A stretch of DNA of 64,000 nucleotides from Branchiostoma lanceolatum (Eukaryota; Chordata; Leptocardii; Amphioxiformes; Branchiostomatidae), in NCBI RefSeq assembly GCF_035083965.1, contig NC_089738.1:11062734-11126733 (forward strand), in the 5' to 3' direction. The position numbers and the translations under genes were made by a program. Shown here in pieces: positions 59,801-64,000 of this stretch. A model generated the notes under the pieces. The model did not search any database and was not told where the DNA came from. It worked only from the letters and a program-made list of their open reading frames with translations. Every line of letters begins with the position of its first letter. Positions within the stretch are counted from its first letter, which is position 1.

Positions 59801-62800
59801 ATGACTTATAGAATATGGCGTAGTGCTACAAGATGAGATGTGACTAGTAATGATGTTTTCTTTCACACAGATTAAAACAAGCAGCAAAACCAGCTTTTAT
59901 CTGGAGATCCATTCCACTTGTCTGGAAGGTGAGTTTTGTCACTGCAAGATCTCAATTTAATCTCTGACTGGTGTGTATGACTATTGTCATGTATGACCCG
60001 TGTGATGTGTAACATGTGACCCATGACCTTAGTGTGATCTCTGGACCATGTTCTCTTATCAATGTGACCTATGTGTGATCTCTGACCTGTGTGACCCATA
60101 ACCTGTACGCCCCCTAACCTGTACGACCCCTAACCTTTGATATCTCTGCTCTGCAGGACCGTCCCAGAGCACAACAGTGGAAGGGCTGAAGGATGGAGGA
60201 AACATCAAGGCATCGTGGAGCAGCAATCACCTGCCATTGGTAGGCATATTAGGAACAAAATGGTTTCATGTACATTTGATATGAAAAGATTATTCTAGTG
60301 ATTCTATTTTCAGCTGCAGTTATATAGAATGATTGGTGTTTGAAAACATTAATTTTGTTCAAGTGAGTTTGACGAGGAGTAAAACAATATTAAATACATG
60401 TAACATTATATGTACCAATATAATACTGTAAATGCAGAAATGTTCGCGCTGGATTTGTGTTCACGGTTTTCGCGGCGACCGTTTCACCACGAACTTAAAA
60501 CCACCACTAACATTTATGTCCAACGCTGTAGCAGTATGTGACTATAGCGCTGTGGCAAACTTAAAACCACCGCAAACACTCCATTTTTGCCTTTGTGGGA
60601 AATAAAAACAACGCAAACTTAAATGCATTTACAGTATACTGCTTTGGCTCTTTATGTATGGCTTTGGGTAATCTTTTTCTGCAGATGACTCTGACCTGTG
60701 CATCCAACCATTGTGATTTATTACCCCAAGACATTCCCTTCTATAGTGTCAGCAGGCAACTGCCATCGCCATGGTAATTTTTTACTACCACACCTGTTTA
60801 TTTCTGCCCACAGTTGTCACCACTCATCTCTGACTGGGAGTACCTGGAGGAGCAACATCTGCTGCTGTCGGTAAAGTCAGCTGACAGCGACGAGTCATAC
60901 GGTAACCAAACCTCTACAACGTTCTGTAGATGTGCAGAGTTCACAGGGCTCAAACCCTGACCCGGCCATACGAGAGACTTTTGAAAGATTGTACATACTG
61001 CTTTCTCTGCACTTATGAAAAAGAGTATGGCTGAACACGCTCCACTACAAGTGGACTAGCACCCTGCTGTAGTGCTTACACAACTGTGTGTGTCCCAAGG
61101 TCTACAGAAACAGATATATGTTTATACACAGAGAGGTATCTTAATAATAATAAACTACATTGTATTACAGTTAAGGGTTTTCTACAATGTCTACAGTGGC
61201 TGTATTTTGTACGTTATTTTTGTTAGGTGAATGCGTGCTGTCCCTGAAGAACATGATTGCATCAATGCCTCAGCAGTTTGACAGTTTTATCACCCATCTT
61301 GGAGAGTGCACAGGGACTCTCAGGTATGGATTGAAATCAGAGTTTATTTGCTATGTTATTTCTTAGAATGGCTAAAGCATTGGCTAAAGCTATGCTTTTC
61401 CCTAGCGCCAACCAATCCACCATTGTCATTTCACAGAATCTTGTTGTTAAGTATTGGGAGACAGAAATCATGGCCATTATGCCACCTTGACATACAACAT
61501 TGGTGTGTCTGATATGAACAACATTGGATTAAGATCCAGACCCATGTTCACCTAGTCATACCATTAGGTGATCATGGATTTGCAGAATAGAATGTAAGGC
61601 TCGGGAAGCCTGGTCCTATAATATTATGAACCTAGTATGGATGTTGGCTCAGCTCGTGTAATACTTGTGTCTAATGTTCTTTCAATGTTAACATCATAGT
61701 GACTTTTAAGATAAAAAGTTGCATTTTTGCTAAGCGTTATTTCAAAATGATGCCCAAATAAAATGTGACTTTTTATCATTTCAACCATTGACTGTTAAAG
61801 TTTTACTTATTACGTACCATAGCATGTTATAGAATCAAGCCTGTTGGATATTGCATGACAATAAAATATGATTTTCCAGTGGTTGGATGCACGTCAAGGG
61901 AGACGAGAGGATACGATCACAGAGAGAGATGTCCAGAAGCTATGGTAAGCTTTCTTTTAATGCTCTTCTCTTTTTGATCATTCTTGATCATTCATAAATG
62001 GACATAGATATTAGAGCACATGTTTTACATCTAGAAGTTGTAGTGTCTTTGATATCACTCCTTATGCTTTTGTTTCTGTTTGAAGTTCATTGTTCATTAC
62101 TTTAAGTTGTGTCTAGTGTTACCTGAAAACAGGTCACAGACTGTTATATGTAAAATCTCCTTGTAGAATATCAAGTAGACTGAACTGTGATTAAATGTAA
62201 TTCTGTGCTACCCTACTGTTAAACAGTTTTTATTGACATTTTATCACAGAGCTGATCTCATTCGGGGAGATGGTGGAGGACACCTCGGACCATGTCCTGC
62301 CGCACCGCCACCTACAACCCACCCTCAGCAACCCCCTGGATGGAACGGTCCATAAACCCGTCACCAGCACCTCGTCTCTGACTGCCACCAATGAGATGTA
62401 CTTCCTCACCAGCGGGGTCGACGACAAGCAACAGGAGGGGCCGCAGCTAACCGACTCCCAACGGAAGAAACCCAAACCCACCCCTCGTAGGAGGGGGAGT
62501 TCCTTAGAGCGGGATGTTCGTACAAGAGAGTCGCCTGGTCTCACAGTTGATGAACAGAAGCAGAGGTCACACTCCAGCGACCGATTGGCCGACCCGATGG
62601 AAGTTCGGCCGCCAAAACCTCCCCCCAGGCTGTCATCCTCTCGGTTGGCATCAGAGAGACGACCGCGAGACAGGAAGTTTGTGGCGGAACCAAAGAAACA
62701 GAACGCAGGCGCGGCTTCTCCACCTGTGGTGCCCAACAAGCCGCCGCCTGTTGTGAGAGTCACGAAGGGAGATGATGAGGCTAACTCGGACATTCCACCT

Positions 62801-63374
62801 CCTCTACCAGTGAAGAGTAGAGGCAACAGGACCTCTATGGCTTCCCTGTCAGATATACCGGTAATGTTGTGTTATTAGATACTTTATCATCTCTTACACT
62901 TTAGAGATCCTTTCATCACATTTTGAAGGACAAAGCAGATTCCTTTAAGGAATAATATTTATGCTAACAGTTATCAGCTTGTAATTGGTGTCCTTTTTCT
63001 ATATCTTAACTTTAGGCCTAAATTTCCTGAAAAGTAATACTCATCAATCTAATTAGCTTTTAAGCACATAGAAAGAAGGATGCTTGTTTGTTGATATTAA
63101 GTATTTCAAGTCTGATATAATTTTCTCCTTTGCTTTTCATCAGCTCTCACCACCACACCGGTCCACGCAACATCATGAACAGCAGCTTGCTGATTGGCTG
63201 AGCCAGCTAGGCCTGATCGTGTACCACGACAAGATGGTGCGCGCCGGGTGGGACCGGCTGGAGTTTCTGGACGACATCACAGAACAAGACTTGATTGACA
63301 TCGGCATGACGATGAAAGAACAGCGCGAGCATTTCTTGAGTCAGGTCAAGAAGAGAAAGGAGACATCAATTTAG
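47855..63374 (+). CDS. INPPL1: SH2-domain inositol polyphosphate 5-phosphatase (SHIP, SHIP2 type)
   Basis: Twenty-seven exons give 1145 aa: 47855-48003, 48680-48743, 49335-49467, 50431-50542, 50850-50990, 51400-51496, 52502-52585, 53076-53201, 53433-53559, 54100-54188, 54619-54721, 55598-55794, 56045-56162, 56370-56466, 56892-57030, 57479-57578, 58114-58202, 58527-58608, 59218-59307, 59690-59757, 59871-59928, 60157-60239, 60814-60901, 61227-61323, 61880-61944, 62250-62860, 63144-63374. The SH2 domain is at about 8-105, with FLVRDSES and the phosphotyrosine-binding R36. The 5-phosphatase core has GTWNMG (404-409), NKGAVG (515-520), NCHLTSG (534-540), GDLNYR (581-586), PSWCDR (661-666) and TSDHSP (690-695), so all catalytic motifs are present. 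A C2-like region follows, then proline-rich SH3 ligands (RPPKPPPR, PPPLPVKSR) and a C-terminal SAM domain (about 1083-1138). The enzyme converts PI(3,4,5)P3 to PI(3,4)P2 at the plasma membrane and limits PI3K signalling. The SAM domain is the SHIP2 feature. Confidence 0.94.
48470..48568. mobile_element. Foldback hairpin element (TAG...CTA), 99 bp, decayed
   Basis: The left end TAGCCAGGGATCCAGCC is mirrored imperfectly by GCTGGATTCCAGGCTA. Flanking 9-mers TTTACAGCA and TCCACAGTA match at 6 of 9. It lies in SHIP intron 1. Confidence 0.6.
49605..49857 (-). mobile_element. tRNA-derived SINE, family B
   Basis: This copy is near full length. On the minus strand it starts with an A-box-like GGTTTAACTGGTAGC, then a B-box-like CCAGGTTCAATCC, and ends in TGCCCTATGTGCCACTAGGC. 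It lies in intron 3 of the SHIP gene. Confidence 0.68.
51048..51290 (+). mobile_element. tRNA-derived SINE, family B, plus-strand copy
   Basis: It begins GTTGAGCTGGTGG, continues with CCCAGTTCAATCATGGG, a TCTTTCGGAAGGA segment and the 3' stretch GTAAGGAAACTTGCTGCCTG, then ATGTGCCGCTAGGC. This is the reverse orientation of the copies at 3505 and 49605. It lies in intron 5 of the SHIP gene. Confidence 0.62.
53648..54013 (+). mobile_element. 3' fragment of the 16775-type non-LTR retrotransposon, interrupted by a hairpin element
   Basis: It matches 18037-18262 through ATCATGTCCAACTCCTGTAT, CATAGGTCAATTTCT, TAGGATAGATT, TAGCCTTGTAATATTGTTG and the end CCATAAAGTTCA. A 124-bp palindrome plus one copy of a 9-bp duplication (53784-53916) splits the match. 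It lies in SHIP intron 9. Confidence 0.75.
53784..53907. mobile_element. Loop-free 124-bp perfect palindrome (foldback element)
   Basis: Two exact 62-bp arms meet at CAAATATTTG with no spacer. The ends are TAGCCTGGAATCC and GGATTCCAGGCTA. Flanking exact 9-bp repeats GGATAGATT lie at 53775-53783 and 53908-53916. The related retrotransposon copy has a single GGATAGATT at 18186-18194, i.e. the unoccupied site. Confidence 0.9.
54991..55502 (+). repeat. 30-bp minisatellite, about 17 units
   Basis: The unit is GTGTGATGGTAGTTCAGCAC followed by CAGGGACAGT, with scattered variants (TAATTTAGCA, CACTAGGG). Its period is divisible by three, so it produces long open frames on both strands, including a 10-residue HTVPGAELPS repeat on the minus strand. 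It lies in SHIP intron 11, about 95 bp before a catalytic-domain exon. Confidence 0.92.
55831..55858. repeat. (GATT)n microsatellite
   Basis: A short run of GATT tetramers just after the donor of SHIP exon 12. Confidence 0.85.
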
Positions 63375-64000
63375 TGTCAACACACATGTACATGTAACAT
63401 GATGTGTGCAAATTACAGTCAACAAAGACTTAGAATTCACAGATTTTTCTAATAATAACCACCCAGTTGAACTGTTGACAGAGTATTAAAGTTCTTAAAC
63501 AACAACCAATTATTTCTTAGCTGTCAATATTTTATTACACCTTCTGCTATTTTCCTCACGGCAATAATTCTTAGCTTGAAAGTTCATCTGTGTTGGTAGA
63601 AGTCATTCTTGATCAAAGTTGAACTGTACCTAAAAAAAGTCTGGTTCTGTGTCTAAGATTCTTACTTTGTCCAGTGAGACCGAGTGTCCAGGTGACTCCA
63701 TATGTATGTGTTGTGAAACTTCCAAGGTTGTTGAACTTCGGCATTTGTGTTCAAGGAACCTGGTCTTTAGTGATCTTTCAGTTTCTCTAATTCTTGCCCT
63801 GAGGAAGGCACCAGAAAGACTTCGGAAACATTAGCAGCTGAGAAAAATTTGGTTGCGCGACCTTTTTAATATTCTATGATTTACCAACCTGTTGAGCCTA
63901 CTATAACTTGCATAGATTTTAGAAAGACAACATAAAGTTGATTACAAATCAATTGTAAATGTAAAATTAGTCTTTTAGTATTATGATGTTCTACAATGCT
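63375..64000 (+). other. SHIP 3' untranslated region and downstream sequence
   Basis: There is no AATAAA. The variant ATTAAA at 63485-63490 is the best polyadenylation candidate. A weak dispersed-repeat signature (CCTGAGGAAGGCACCAGAAA, then GACTTCGGAAACATTAG) lies near 63799-63835. No gene is seen. Confidence 0.45.

Noticed and set aside
62230-62826. 198-codon open frame on the minus strand
   Set aside because: It is the antisense shadow of the large proline-rich SHIP exon, with no recognisable product.

Overview
This is animal nuclear DNA and almost certainly a lancelet (Branchiostoma, amphioxus). The inference rests on intron-rich deuterostome genes with short-to-medium introns (roughly 0.15-3.5 kb) and vertebrate-like domain content. 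It also rests on a TMCO3-DCUN1D head-to-head pair that I recall as neighbours on human 13q34, and on many short repeats (foldback hairpins, TTAA- and TA-flanked elements, tRNA-derived SINEs, 5'-truncated non-LTR elements). The species cannot be fixed from sequence alone. Gene models were built by hand from splice sites, reading-frame phase and protein similarity. Every listed exon keeps the frame.

Layout. 251-1982 (-): the first five exons of SEH1, a nucleoporin of the Y complex and a GATOR2 subunit; the gene runs off the left edge. A 360-bp gap separates its ATG from that of ELP2 (2343-16533, +, 20 exons, 832 aa), the double beta-propeller WD40 subunit of Elongator. Right after ELP2 lies a 5'-truncated non-LTR retrotransposon (16775-18275, +). 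19886-29219 (-) is TMCO3, a coiled-coil CPA2-type cation/proton antiporter (10 exons, 713 aa). A 41-codon membrane-peptide ORF sits just upstream on the same strand (29449-29574). 30939-35440 (+) is a DCUN1D1/2-type cullin neddylation factor (7 exons, 257 aa). 36957-45266 (-) is a secretory/membrane protein with the order C-type lectin, six EGF, fibronectin III, zona pellucida domain, furin site, transmembrane helix and short tail (18 exons, 866 aa). A seventh EGF exon in it is broken. 47855-63374 (+) is a SHIP-type inositol polyphosphate 5-phosphatase with SH2, catalytic, proline-rich and SAM regions (27 exons, 1145 aa).

The genes do not form a pathway. They are housekeeping and signalling genes interleaved with one extracellular lectin gene. 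The most unusual layer is the repeat content. At least seven foldback hairpin elements begin TAG and end CTA, and are flanked by 9-bp direct repeats (exact in two, partly decayed in five). One is a loop-free 124-bp palindrome inside a retrotransposon fragment whose related copy elsewhere in the window shows the empty target site. Other notable points are a minisatellite whose unit carries the ELP2 exon 16 acceptor, a frameshifted decoy copy of a TMCO3 exon, and a decayed EGF exon.
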